Numbered from the stretch's first letter, positions 8,544-16,855 are shown. The stretch is 48,414 nt of DNA from Paracoccaceae bacterium (GCA_018222585.1 JAAFAB010000016.1:1-48414); one strand, 5' to 3'. Notes: generated by a model not told the origin, from the letters alone. Translations and numbers: made by a program.

Positions 8544-9830
8544 CTAGCGCAGGTTCACCCCTTCCAGATCATCGGGTTTCAGCCGATAGCGAATGACGTT
8601 GCCCTCATGGAGCCCTGCGATCTGCTCACGTACGTAGGCGACAACCTCAACTCGATCAGCATCGGGTACACCAGCAGCCAATGCCATCTCATCAACCGCA
8701 TCGGTTCGGAACTCTTTAAATTCGAGAACGCAACGCCGTACCGCAGCGCGAACAAACTCCCGGTAAGCAAGAGCAGCCTTTTCCGGGCTCTCCACCTCAG
8801 CGCGGAGAATTCGGTACTTTTCTGCGGAAGCCAGGTACGCGTCCATGTAGACCTCGCGCAGCAGCGCGACGTTGTTCAATTCATAGACCCCGATCAGCCC
8901 GTCGATATAGTCGCTGTCGTCCATCGTCATGAACGACATTGGGGCAAGGTCCGACTTCAGAAGTGGGATGTTCGAGGCCACGCGCGACGTCCGCTTGTTG
9001 ACGTCGGCAAAGGCCTGAAGGTACGGGATTTGCACCAAGAGGAAGAAGGACTGCTCGAACGGATCAGTGATCTGCGCAGCCTTGTGCAGCAGGATGTCGA
9101 ACTCTTCTGCGATCGTGACCGCATCGTCGAGCGGTCGATAGCTCGAGTGCGTGATCCCGACCGGCATCGCTCGCAACCTGCCCGACATCGCAGGGTCCGC
9201 CAGAAGACCATCCGAGAGCAGCGCATGAATCGCGAACATATCTGGGCGACGGAGCCCGATCTCATCAAGATTATCGACGATATACTGGATGGCTTCCTTA
9301 TGGTTGAGGATCATTAGGGCTTCTTTGCGATCCTTTCCCGCAGCTACTTCGCCGAACCTGATCAGTCGCTCAGTCTGCAGAATATCGTAGGTGTTCCCCT
9401 CCATCCTGGACGATGCCCAACTGAGATCGACCAAGAGCTGTTCAAGGATCCGACGTGCGTATGTTCCGGCTGGAATTGCGCCTCCCTGCGGGCGGCCGGC
9501 CTCCAACAGCCTTTCGCGGTCTGGTGCAGACAGGTACCAGGTTTTTTCCGGGACGTATGCGTCGAGAAACTCCGGTCGATAGAACACCGGCGCTCGCCTG
9601 TTATATGGCGTCGACAAATGCGACCGGACAACCGCGCCCCCGGCGATCCTGTATCCCGTCGCCCTGCCCTTGCCAGATACCTCGAGGCGACCTTCCTCCA
9701 CCATCCGCTTCAAGAGGCGCCATACGGTGGTTTCGCTTACATCCCTTGCGGCGCCCTTCCGGATGGCGTCGCGTCCGGCACCCGGGTTCTCGCCGACAAA
9801 GTCTATAATGTCTTGATCCGACAAGGCCAT
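8544..9830 (-). CDS. Winged-helix Fic-family protein with degenerate catalytic motif
   Basis: A 429-residue protein from the ATG at 9830, which has GAGGG about 10 bases upstream. An upstream TTG would add 22 residues. An N-terminal winged helix (about residues 1-60, with SETTVWRLLKRMVEEGRL) suggests DNA binding. A Fic N-terminal region follows, with the inhibitory-helix motif SSRMEGN (140-146), then the Fic core with QAFADVNKRTSR (272-283). The canonical motif is HPFxxGNGRxxR. Here the catalytic His is Gln and the Gly-Asn pair is Val-Asn, so classical AMP transfer is doubtful, although the downstream Arg residues are kept. Repeated GAAACGAT boxes overlap the ribosome site and promoter, pointing to autoregulation. 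It sits between the Shango operon and the plasmid genes. A toxin, a regulator or a phage sensor are all possible. Confidence 0.8.
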   Translation of the reverse strand: MALSDQDIIDFVGENPGAGRDAIRKGAARDVSETTVWRLLKRMVEEGRLEVSGKGRATGYRIAGGAVVRSHLSTPYNRRAPVFYRPEFLDAYVPEKTWYLSAPDRERLLEAGRPQGGAIPAGTYARRILEQLLVDLSWASSRMEGNTYDILQTERLIRFGEVAAGKDRKEALMILNHKEAIQYIVDNLDEIGLRRPDMFAIHALLSDGLLADPAMSGRLRAMPVGITHSSYRPLDDAVTIAEEFDILLHKAAQITDPFEQSFFLLVQIPYLQAFADVNKRTSRVASNIPLLKSDLAPMSFMTMDDSDYIDGLIGVYELNNVALLREVYMDAYLASAEKYRILRAEVESPEKAALAYREFVRAAVRRCVLEFKEFRTDAVDEMALAAGVPDADRVEVVAYVREQIAGLHEGNVIRYRLKPDDLEGVNLR

Positions 9831-9899
9831 GAAACGATATCCCTCAAGTGCGAAACGATTATAGTATTGATACACCTTCATTTTTCCACTGCGCAAGTT

Positions 9900-9924
9900 T
9901 TCGTTTCACTTACTTTGCAACGAT
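9900..9924. promoter_or_regulatory. Degenerate copy of the GAAACGAT operator
   Basis: The sequence TTCGTTTCA, seven bases, TGCAACGAT has the same arm length and spacing as the perfect palindrome at 10013-10037, with two mismatches. It lies upstream of the Fic-like gene, in the expected promoter zone. Single half-sites occur at 9830-9838 (over the start region) and near 9852 and 9965. Confidence 0.5.
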
Positions 9925-10012
9925 TTAGGTGTCAGGAGGCAACAGCCATCTTCGTGAAGAAGCCGAAACGATTATCACACTGAAATCATGAATATTTTTT
10001 CACTCCTCGAGA

Positions 10013-10037
10013 ATCGTTTCACTATATATGAAACGAT
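10013..10037. promoter_or_regulatory. Perfect inverted repeat, candidate operator of the Fic-like regulator
   Basis: The 9-bp arms ATCGTTTCA and TGAAACGAT are separated by 7 bases. Together with the related sites at 9900-9924 and half-sites at 9830, 9852 and 9965 it makes an array in the roughly 330-bp gene-free stretch 9831-10157. I see no gene in that stretch. The winged-helix Fic-like protein encoded next to it is the natural candidate binder. Confidence 0.6.
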
Positions 10038-10157
10038 AAAGAGAACGACCGAGTTTGCACTAGGCGACGGCAGCGGAGCCCGGAAAGACACGGAGCTGCG
10101 GGAAAAATATTCTTTTTCTCAGTGCCTTAGCGCTCAAAAAGATCAACGAGATTCGAC

Positions 10158-10757
10158 CTATGGTGCTTCCGCTGCAACCCCCGCATCCTCCAACTGCTCC
10201 CGATCGGGAAGATCGCGCAGGCTCTCCAACCCGAAGGCGACAAGAAACTGCTCGGTCGTCACGAAGGTGTAAGGCGCGCCGCGGCGCGGGGCCCTTGGCC
10301 CGGTCCCGATCAAACCCTGCGCATGCAACCGCCCGATCAGATCCCGGCTAATCTCCTTGCCGAAGATGTCCTTCAGCCCGTCGCGGGTGATCGGCTGGTG
10401 GTAGGCGATGGCAGCCAGCACCGCGACGTCGAATTCGCTCAGGTCCAGCATCTGCGCGCCGACATCCGCCGCCGCGCGGATCGCGGGCGCATAGACGGCG
10501 CGCGTCCGGAACATCCAGCCGCTGGCGACCCGGGCAATCTCGACCGCTCGGCCCTCCATATCGGCTGACAGGTCCCCAACCAGCAGATCCACCGACACCC
10601 CCTGCCCCACGACCCGCGCCAGATCCTCGCGCGGCACCGGCGCGGCAGAGGCAAAGAGCACCGCCTCGATCCGGCGCATCCATTCGCGCCAACGCATCTC
10701 CGGCGGCAGGTCCGCCAGCTCGCGGTCAAGCTCGGGCTCGCGTCGATCCCGGGCCAT
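10158..10757 (-). CDS. scpB: ScpB-family protein (SMC-Scp accessory)
   Basis: A 199-residue protein with the two winged-helix layout of ScpB. WREWMRRIEAVLFASAAPV opens the first domain, and LSEFDVAVLAAIAYHQPITRDGLKDIFGKEIS with GRAPRRG-like turns and YTFVTTEQFLVAFGL forms the second. ScpB works with ScpA and SMC in chromosome organisation and segregation. No scpA or smc gene is near, so this is a plasmid-borne paralogue that may modify host condensin or act alone. I chose the ATG at 10757 because GAAAGG lies about 7 bases upstream. It is 101 bp downstream of the DUF1403 gene on the same strand, and that pairing is typical of Rhodobacterales plasmids. Confidence 0.85.
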   Translation of the reverse strand: MARDRREPELDRELADLPPEMRWREWMRRIEAVLFASAAPVPREDLARVVGQGVSVDLLVGDLSADMEGRAVEIARVASGWMFRTRAVYAPAIRAAADVGAQMLDLSEFDVAVLAAIAYHQPITRDGLKDIFGKEISRDLIGRLHAQGLIGTGPRAPRRGAPYTFVTTEQFLVAFGLESLRDLPDREQLEDAGVAAEAP

Positions 10758-10858
10758 CACAAGACCTTTCGGGGTCGCATGGCCAAACCGCAAAACCGGT
10801 TCCCGTCCGCATCCTCGTTCGGACCAATGGCTTTCTGATGCGAACTGCTGGCCATCGC

Positions 10859-11743
10859 TCAGACCCCGTAGAGCCGGAAGGTGTCGCGGCCCGTCAGCTC
10901 GCGCACCGCGCCGAGATCGACCAGACGATCGCAGAGCCGTCGGGCGGCGCGGTCGGGCAACGGCAGGGCCGACGGGGCCACAGCATCGCGGGTCAGGAAC
11001 ATCTCCACCGCCTCCCCTGCCCCCTTGGCCCGCAGCCTGGGCGCGACCGCCTTCAGATGCGCCCCCCGGCGGGTGAGGTCGGCAGCCTGCCGCAAGGCCT
11101 CGACCGCCGATGCAAGAAGCGCCCGATGGCAGGCCAACCGCAGGTCATCGCCCTGCTTGCGCAGATCGGCACGCTTCAGGTCCGCGGCCAGCAGCGGGAC
11201 CAGATGAGGCCAGCCAACCGCCTGCGCGAGGGCGGCGTCGGCCAGCACCAGCGCCGGCGTCGTCGCGCGCGGGGCCTCGGACAGCACCGCCTCCAGCACC
11301 ATCGCCGCGCGGGTCACCGGCGCTCCGCGTCCCGCATCGAGCCATGTGGCGATCTGGCCCGGCGCGGCGCCCGGCAGCGCCCGGGCCAGCGCCTTGACCG
11401 AGAGGGGCCGCTCCGCAGCCCGGCGCCATTCAAGGCAGGTTTCCCCGGCCGGTCCGGGCAGGTCGCCAGGGCGCAGAAGGTGGATCGCGTCGCGCAGCTC
11501 TGCCGTCCGCCCGGGACGCCCGGAAAACGCGACGCAGGCCGCCGCAGCACGCAACGCCAGCCTGTCCCGCAGCAGGGCGAGGGGCACCTCTTCGCGTGCC
11601 AGCACAAGGTGCAGCTGGCAAAGCGCCGCGCCCGAAAAGAACGCAACATCTTCAAGGGTTTCCGCGCGCGCGGAAGAGGCCCAGGAGGGTATCCCGGACG
11701 GGGTGTCAAGGGCGCTGAAGGGATCCGGCCGGGCGAATGTCAT
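10859..11743 (-). CDS. DUF1403 family protein
   Basis: A 294-residue, Ala/Leu/Arg-rich and largely helical protein. It begins MTFARPDPFSALDTPSG and contains WASSARAETLEDVAFFSGAAL and WLDAGRGAPVTRAAMVLEAVL. These fit the DUF1403 family, found mostly on alphaproteobacterial plasmids. Its function is unknown. It is co-directional with the scpB-like gene and divergent from the tyrosine recombinase, a recurring trio on such replicons. A role in replicon maintenance or multimer resolution is a guess from context. The strongly GC-rich third positions contrast with the defence genes to the left. Confidence 0.8.
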   Translation of the reverse strand: MTFARPDPFSALDTPSGIPSWASSARAETLEDVAFFSGAALCQLHLVLAREEVPLALLRDRLALRAAAACVAFSGRPGRTAELRDAIHLLRPGDLPGPAGETCLEWRRAAERPLSVKALARALPGAAPGQIATWLDAGRGAPVTRAAMVLEAVLSEAPRATTPALVLADAALAQAVGWPHLVPLLAADLKRADLRKQGDDLRLACHRALLASAVEALRQAADLTRRGAHLKAVAPRLRAKGAGEAVEMFLTRDAVAPSALPLPDRAARRLCDRLVDLGAVRELTGRDTFRLYGV

Positions 11744-11821
11744 GGCCGCAGCCTACAGATAGGCGGCGCTTTTGGCTATACAATTGCGATCAAACCGCCC
11801 CAGCTTGCCGAACGATACAAT

Positions 11822-11846
11822 GTCCAATAAGTTTGCATTATCGGAC
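11822..11846. promoter_or_regulatory. Imperfect inverted repeat in the DUF1403/recombinase divergent region
   Basis: GTCCAATAA, seven bases, TTATCGGAC pair at 8 of 9 positions. The site lies between the divergent DUF1403 and recombinase genes, just before a TTGACA at 11847-11852. No good -10 box follows at the right distance. A regulator or recombinase binding site is possible. Confidence 0.35.
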
Positions 11847-11900
11847 TTGACAATCCAGGCCAACGCCCAGCCAAAAAACCAACGGGTTTACGGGGAAACC

Positions 11901-12998
11901 ATGACCTCAGGGACAGACAAATCGACGCCGTCAGCCGCCAATACCCCGGATGCCACGCCGGGCAGTGGCGGCGATCAGACGACCCCGGATACCCTCACCC
12001 TGCCCGCCCACGTGGCGGGATCCGGCGCCCTGGACCGGCTGGTCGACACCGCGCGCGACTATGCCCGGGCCGCCGCCTCCGACAACACCCTCAAGGCCTA
12101 TGCCCGGGACTGGGCGCATTTCAGCCGCTGGTGCCGCATGAAGGGGACAGAGCCGCTGCCGCCCTCCCCCGAGATGATCGGGCTGTACCTGGCCGACCTG
12201 GCCAGGCCGACAGGCCGCGCCCCTGCCCTCTCCGTCTCGACCATCGAGCGCCGCCTGTCCGGCCTGAGCTGGAACTACGGGCAGCGCGGCTTTGCCCTCG
12301 ATCGAAAGAACCGCCATGTCGCTACGGTGCTGGCCGGGATCAAGCGAAAGCATGCGCGACCGCCAGTCCAGAAGGAGGCGATCCTGGCGGAAGACATCCT
12401 CGCGATGGTGGCCACGCTGCACTTTGATCTGCGCGGGCTTCGGGATCGCGCCATCCTCTTGATCGGCTACACTGGCGGCCTGCGTCGCTCGGAAATCGTC
12501 AGCCTCGACGTCCATAAGGACGACACGCCGGATTCCGGCGGTTGGTTCGAGCTCTTCGAAAAGGGTGCGCTGCTGAAACTCAATGCCAAGACTGGCTGGT
12601 GCGAGGTCGAGATCGGCCGCGGCTCGAAGGATCAGACCTGCCCCGTTCATGCGTTGGAGCAGTGGCTGCACTTCGCGAGAATCGATTTCGGGCCCGTCTT
12701 CGTCGCCACCTCGCGGGATGGCAGCCGCGCGTCGGAAGCGCGGCTGAACGACAAGCATGTCGCGCGCCTGATCAAGCGGACGGTCCTCGATGCCGGCATC
12801 CGATCCGACCTGCCCGAGAAGGAGCGCCTGGCGCTGTTTTCCGGCCACTCGCTGCGCGCCGGCCTCGCCAGTTCGGCAGAAGTCGACGAACGCTATGTCC
12901 AGAAGCAGCTCGGACATACCTCGGCCGAGATAACCCGCCGCTATCAGCGCCGCCGAGATAGATTCCGGGTGAACTTGACCAAGGCCGCCGGTCTTTGA
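11901..12998 (+). CDS. Tyrosine recombinase (XerC/D-like phage integrase family)
   Basis: A 365-residue protein from the ATG at 11901, preceded by a GGGGA; longer in-frame starts exist upstream. A Ser/Thr/Pro-rich leader is followed by a SAM-like core-binding domain (about 45-150) and a catalytic domain. The catalytic residues visible are Arg195 (GLRRSEI), His316 and Arg319 (HSLRAG), His339 (LGHTS) and the Tyr348 nucleophile (YQRRRDRF), so it looks intact. On low-copy plasmids such enzymes resolve multimers or insert elements. It is divergent from DUF1403/scpB and convergent with the broken ParB-like gene. No attachment-site duplication was recognised, so I favour a plasmid maintenance role over an integrated element. 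Confidence 0.88.
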   Translation: MTSGTDKSTPSAANTPDATPGSGGDQTTPDTLTLPAHVAGSGALDRLVDTARDYARAAASDNTLKAYARDWAHFSRWCRMKGTEPLPPSPEMIGLYLADLARPTGRAPALSVSTIERRLSGLSWNYGQRGFALDRKNRHVATVLAGIKRKHARPPVQKEAILAEDILAMVATLHFDLRGLRDRAILLIGYTGGLRRSEIVSLDVHKDDTPDSGGWFELFEKGALLKLNAKTGWCEVEIGRGSKDQTCPVHALEQWLHFARIDFGPVFVATSRDGSRASEARLNDKHVARLIKRTVLDAGIRSDLPEKERLALFSGHSLRAGLASSAEVDERYVQKQLGHTSAEITRRYQRRRDRFRVNLTKAAGL

Positions 12999-13180
12999 CA
13001 CCCCATCCCATCACGCTGCCTACCCGCTGAACCGGGCGGGCGGCTTGGGACTGCTGTCGGTGTAGCGAAAAAGCGCCCCCCAGGGCGCGGTGTCGGGAAT
13101 GGTCGTAGCAGACATGATTCTTCATCCTGAATGCGTCATTTTGCATTTATCGTATTGATATTGTTATTTTTTATGTGATT

Positions 13181-13202
13181 GAGGGCGAGTTTCCCCGCCC
13201 TC
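13181..13202. other. Small GC hairpin between convergent genes
   Basis: GAGGGCG and CGCCCTC form a 7-bp stem around an 8-base loop. It lies 13 bp after the stop of the ParB-like pseudogene and 183 bp after the recombinase stop. There is no clear T-run on either strand, so termination is only possible, not shown. The stretch 12999-13180 contains no gene I can support. Confidence 0.4.
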
Positions 13203-13214
13203 GGATGGCGCGGA

Positions 13215-15378
13215 TCACTTCGCAGCCACCATCAACGCATCATTGCGCGGCAGGTCCGAGGTGAGGAAAGCGGAAGAGTCGACATCTTCGGCCTGCTCGG
13301 TGTCGGAAACGGGCTCAGACGCCCCCCGCCCTTCCGCACCGTCGAGTGCTGCCAGATCGTGACGACGAAGAACCTCCGGCAACCAGCCGCTGCCTTTCAG
13401 CAAACGCTCGGCTTCACTCGTCATCTCGCCCTTCTTCAGGTGATCGAGGAGTTGCGGGTTCCCCTTTCGCCTCGCGCACGGCCTCGAGGATCCGGACCTT
13501 GGGCACGCGGTTCAGGTAGGTATCGGCCGTCGGCTCCCAACCCGCCTCTACCATGTCGAAATCGACCGCCTGTGCAACCAAATCAGACTGGGTCACCCGC
13601 TTGGTCAAACCGTTGGCTGAGATACCGGCACCATAGGGGTTCACCTTCTCATGGAGCGCGTTGATCCCGAAGCTGAGGCTATGCACGAGAAGGGGCAGCG
13701 CACTCGCCTAATCGAGGGACGTCAGGTAGCCCCAGAGAGCGGCATCATCGCCGAGCGGCAGGTCGACCTCCCACTCCGCGTGGCGCTCGTCAATGAGCTT
13801 GGCCACCACGCTATCCTTCAGATCGCTCACCTGCGCCGACATATAGACGTGACGCACCGAAGCCTCGAGGCAACTGCCGGCCGAATTGGATGTCCGGGAG
13901 CTGTCATTGACAAGCTTCAGGAGCAGCAGCGTCAGGGCGACGTTAGGAGAACGCCCGACAGCTTCCCGCAGCGCCAGGGTGCGGCGCGCCGTCAGTTCCA
14001 TGATCAGCCGCTCGGGCAAGGGATTCAACGCACCATCGTCCTCGTCGTCAGGCACGTTCGCGCCAAGCGCCGGACCGGCAAAGGTGATTACCGTGCCATC
14101 ACCGACGCCATCCACACTGCTCCCCGCCGAAAGCTCAGCGCCCTGCCCGCCTACGGCCTGTTCACCGCTGTGGACGTCGGCGTCTTCCCGAAGCTCATCC
14201 TCAGGCCGCACAAAACCCCGATAAACTGCAAGCTCGCCGTAGCGATCAAGCGTCACGAAAGCCCCTGCCCGCGCGATCTCCTTATCGTTGAAAGTCAGCG
14301 GCCGGTCCTCGAGCTTCTCCATCGCGACTTCCAACTGGACAAGACGCGCGTCGATCTCTTCAGGGAATTCATCCTGGCCCTCGTATTCCTCCTCGAGCGC
14401 CCGGTACTCAGCAAGCAGCTTGGCATGGGCCGCGCCTTCGTCATCTGTCATCGGCGCCGGGTCTCCGCTCAGCCTCCGAAAATCGTGGCTGTAGCCATAG
14501 GGCAGGTCGAGCGAGACCTCGATCCATTTCCAACCTTCGGTCGCCATCGCTTCGGCTTCAGCCTGAAGCTTCTCGCTGACCAGACGATCGAGCAGGGCCA
14601 GGTCTTCCAGCCAACCGCCGTCGTCGCCCTGGAAGAGGTCGTGCAACATGGTGCCGCCCGCAGCCTCGTACGCCTCGACGCCGACAAAGGCGGCACGACG
14701 GTCAGACGCGCGCACCGACGTTTCGGTCAGCATGCGCCGGATCTGATAGGTCTCCTTGTACCAGGATGACCGGATCGCCTCCCAGACCTAAACCTAGCGC
14801 TCATGATCCGGATTGACAGTGAAGGCCATCAGCTGCTCCAGCGTCATTTCATCCTCGGCATAAAGCTCGAGCAGGGCAGGGGCCACGGCGGCGAGTTTCA
14901 GGCGCTGTTTGACCACCTGCGGCGTGACGAAGAAAGCGGCCGCGATCTCTTCATCGCCTTGACCCTTCTCCCGCAAAGCAACGAAGGCGCGGAACTGATC
15001 GAGCGGGTGCAGGGCTGCGCGCTGCATGTTCTCAGCCAGCGAGTCGTCTTCGGAGAGGATCGCGGAAGTGGCGTCCCGTACGATGCAGGGAATGGGCGTC
15101 GTCTTGGCCAGACGCTTCTACTTTACTAGGAGTGACAGGGCCTGGAAGCGCCCACCACCAGCGGGGATTTCGAACTTACCGATCTCGGAACCATCCTCAG
15201 CCAGAACGGGCCGAACGCTCGGGCTCTGCAGCAACCCGCGGCGGGCAATGTCTTCGGCCAGTTCCTCGACCGAGTTGCCGGCCTTGATGCGCCGGACGTT
15301 TGACTGGCTCAGCACGAGCTTGTCGAAGGGAATGTCCCGGGACGGGGACAGGGTGACTTTCTGGGCAGATTTCGCCAT
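13215..15378 (-). pseudogene. Long ParB-like partition protein gene broken by four amber codons and a frameshift
   Basis: From the ATG at 15378 (GGAG 8 bases upstream) the minus strand encodes about 720 residues of a ParB/Spo0J-type protein. It has the N-terminal ParB nuclease-like segment (SQSNVRR, RGLLQSPSV, GGGRFQAL), then SLAENMQR, then an HTH with FFVTPQVVKQRLKLA. Four in-frame stops interrupt it at 15118-15120, 14794-14796, 14788-14790 and 13708-13710. All are TAG, and each lies where CAG would restore a plausible Gln (LLVK*KRLAK, ER*V*VWEA, SLD*AS). Near 13455-13470 the frame shifts by one base, after which PQLLDHLKKGEMTSEAERLL continues to the stop at 13215. The rest of the reading frame is well kept, so inactivation looks recent. 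Suppression or recoding is unlikely but not excluded. Confidence 0.85.
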
Positions 15379-15489
15379 CAGATCTTCTCCACGAGGGGCG
15401 CCGGAAGCCACTCTTCCGATCTCACTTTCCGTCTCCCCTCAAACCAACAAACCTTTCCCTCTCCTGTTCTGGCGTTCCCGCGACAGGAC

Positions 15490-15505
15490 CTTAACAGCTG
15501 TTAAG
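15490..15505. repeat. parS-like palindrome 1
   Basis: CTTAACAGCTGTTAAG is a perfect 16-bp palindrome. It fits the repABC centromere pattern GTTNNCNGCNGNNAAC except at the first and last bases. An identical copy starts 58 bp away, and both lie just downstream of repC. RepB is the likely ligand. Confidence 0.65.
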
Positions 15506-15547
15506 TCGTCAGTCTCGAGGTGGCGGAACAGTACGCAGTCTCTCAAC

Positions 15548-15563
15548 CTTAACAGCTGTTAAG
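15548..15563. repeat. parS-like palindrome 2, overlapping the repC stop
   Basis: This is a second identical copy of CTTAACAGCTGTTAAG. It overlaps the TAA stop codon of repC (15559-15561). Centromere sites at or after the end of repC are known in repABC plasmids. Confidence 0.65.
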
Positions 15564-16770
15564 CTGCAGATCGTCGTCCAATCAATGCCATGACCATCGG
15601 CCCACAGGAAAACTCACCGGCCGCAGCTTTGGCAGTCAGAGCTCTCAAGTATCCACCAGGCGATCTGATGTCCTCAAAGCGTTCCAGCATGGCAGAAACG
15701 ACGATCGACGCTTGCTCCGGACCCATGAACCGCTGCGCTTCTTCCCATGCAGACGCACTGATCCCCATGGCTGGTCGCACATGGCATGCCGCATCGAAAA
15801 GCTGGTGCCAATGCCGGATTTCGCCTTGGTAGAAGGTCTTGAGCGAAGGACATGCCGCGATCACCAGGTGCAGCGGGATCTTTGGCAGGTGTCTTGTGTC
15901 CTGTTCATCGACGTCAGCCACGGGCTCATCCCTATCCACATCTGGCACGTCGCCCGCCACCCCGCTTTTTTCTAAAGGAGGTTCAAGATCTATAGATTCT
16001 TTATTTGCATTATGATGGTGACGCTCAGAGCGGGCATCATTGGTGTTCATTTCTTCTGTTTTAGAGCCATCAATGATGTTGCGTGCCTGGTCGAGGAGAG
16101 CTTCAAGATCGGCTCGATAGGCCACGAGGTCCTCAAATGAAAGCTTGCGGCGAAGCGCGCGCGCTGTGAGGATAGCCTTGTCACGAAGCTGGTCCCAGAT
16201 GCCTAGGCCTGGCTGCATCTCGTCCCCGAACTCCGCGAGAGCCGCGAGATCACGCCGCATGAGGCTTACAACCTCTCTCAGACGCCTGACGCGTTCCTCA
16301 GCCTCACGTACGGCCTCTGCGGCCCGTGCTATCTGCTCGGATTGGCAGTAGAGCGGGGAAAGATCGAAACCAAAGGCGACGCGCTCTTCGCCGTGCTTGC
16401 GGACGTAACGCTTCCCATTGGGGCTATCACGCCGATGGAGCAAACCAGCCTCGACAAGACGCGCGAGGTGACGACGCATAGTGGAGCAGGGCATCCCATT
16501 CAGGCGCTCACAGATCGCCTTGTTCGAGGGGAAGACTACCATCTCGGCGTTCCCCCCAAGTGCATCGTCTGGAAAGAAGCTGAGGAGCCCCTGCAAAACA
16601 GTCAAATCACGTTCTGACACGCCAAAGACCGCTTGCGCCTTGGAGAGCTCGCGCAGGAGTTCCCACTTGTTGACGGGTCTGCCCGGAACAGATGCCTCCG
16701 GTCGCTCGATCACGCGCAGATGGGCGTGCGAGATAGGCCGCATAAACGGCGAAATCGGTGTGTACTCCAT
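15559..16770 (-). CDS. repC: RepC replication initiator
   Basis: A 403-residue initiator of the repABC type. The N-terminal half contains the conserved KWELLRELSKAQAVFGVS, VLQGLLSFFP, FPSNKAICERLNGMPCSTMRRHL and GKRYVR blocks. A coiled, Arg/Glu-rich segment follows (about 140-180), then a variable acidic linker, then a C-terminal domain with PGGYLRAL. RepC opens the origin, which in this family lies inside repC itself. I chose the ATG at 16770; a GTG 4 codons upstream is possible, and neither has a strong ribosome site. Translation is probably limited by the antisense RNA encoded just upstream on the other strand. It is last in the repA-repB-repC operon, as usual. Confidence 0.93.
   Translation of the reverse strand: MEYTPISPFMRPISHAHLRVIERPEASVPGRPVNKWELLRELSKAQAVFGVSERDLTVLQGLLSFFPDDALGGNAEMVVFPSNKAICERLNGMPCSTMRRHLARLVEAGLLHRRDSPNGKRYVRKHGEERVAFGFDLSPLYCQSEQIARAAEAVREAEERVRRLREVVSLMRRDLAALAEFGDEMQPGLGIWDQLRDKAILTARALRRKLSFEDLVAYRADLEALLDQARNIIDGSKTEEMNTNDARSERHHHNANKESIDLEPPLEKSGVAGDVPDVDRDEPVADVDEQDTRHLPKIPLHLVIAACPSLKTFYQGEIRHWHQLFDAACHVRPAMGISASAWEEAQRFMGPEQASIVVSAMLERFEDIRSPGGYLRALTAKAAAGEFSCGPMVMALIGRRSAA
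15966..16080. other. AT-rich tract in repC, candidate replication origin
   Basis: Within otherwise GC-rich repC, this stretch is conspicuously AT-rich and encodes the poorly conserved linker. In studied repABC plasmids oriV lies in an AT-rich segment inside repC. The assignment is by analogy only. Confidence 0.45.
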
Positions 16771-16820
16771 GAAAACGTTCACGAAGGCAAAATTTCTACG
16801 GCCCGCGAATCGCTTTGCGC

Positions 16821-16849
16821 TTGCGGGGTAGGGGCCAGAACGCTACATT
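16821..16849 (+). promoter_or_regulatory. Promoter of the repC antisense RNA
   Basis: TTGCGG (16821-16826) and TACATT (16844-16849) are 17 bases apart on the plus strand, opposite to repABC transcription. This places a start near 16856, inside the repB-repC gap. Confidence 0.55.
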
Positions 16850-16855
16850 CAGAAG

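Noticed and set aside
9988..10272. Small plus-strand frame beginning near the operator palindrome
   Set aside because: It runs into the 3' end of scpB on the opposite strand, has low-complexity content and begins inside the operator zone.
10838..11830. Long plus-strand frame opposite the DUF1403 gene
   Set aside because: It is a shadow produced by high GC. Its translation is rich in Arg, Gln, Gly and Pro without domain features, while the minus strand encodes a recognisable family.
13181..13202. Bidirectional rho-independent terminator for the recombinase and ParB-like gene
   Set aside because: The stem is present, but no T-run follows on either strand.
13708..15120. Natural amber recoding (TAG read as Gln) in the ParB-like gene
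   Set aside because: The gene also has a frameshift, and many other genes in the window end normally, so decay is more likely. Kept as a minor alternative in the finding.
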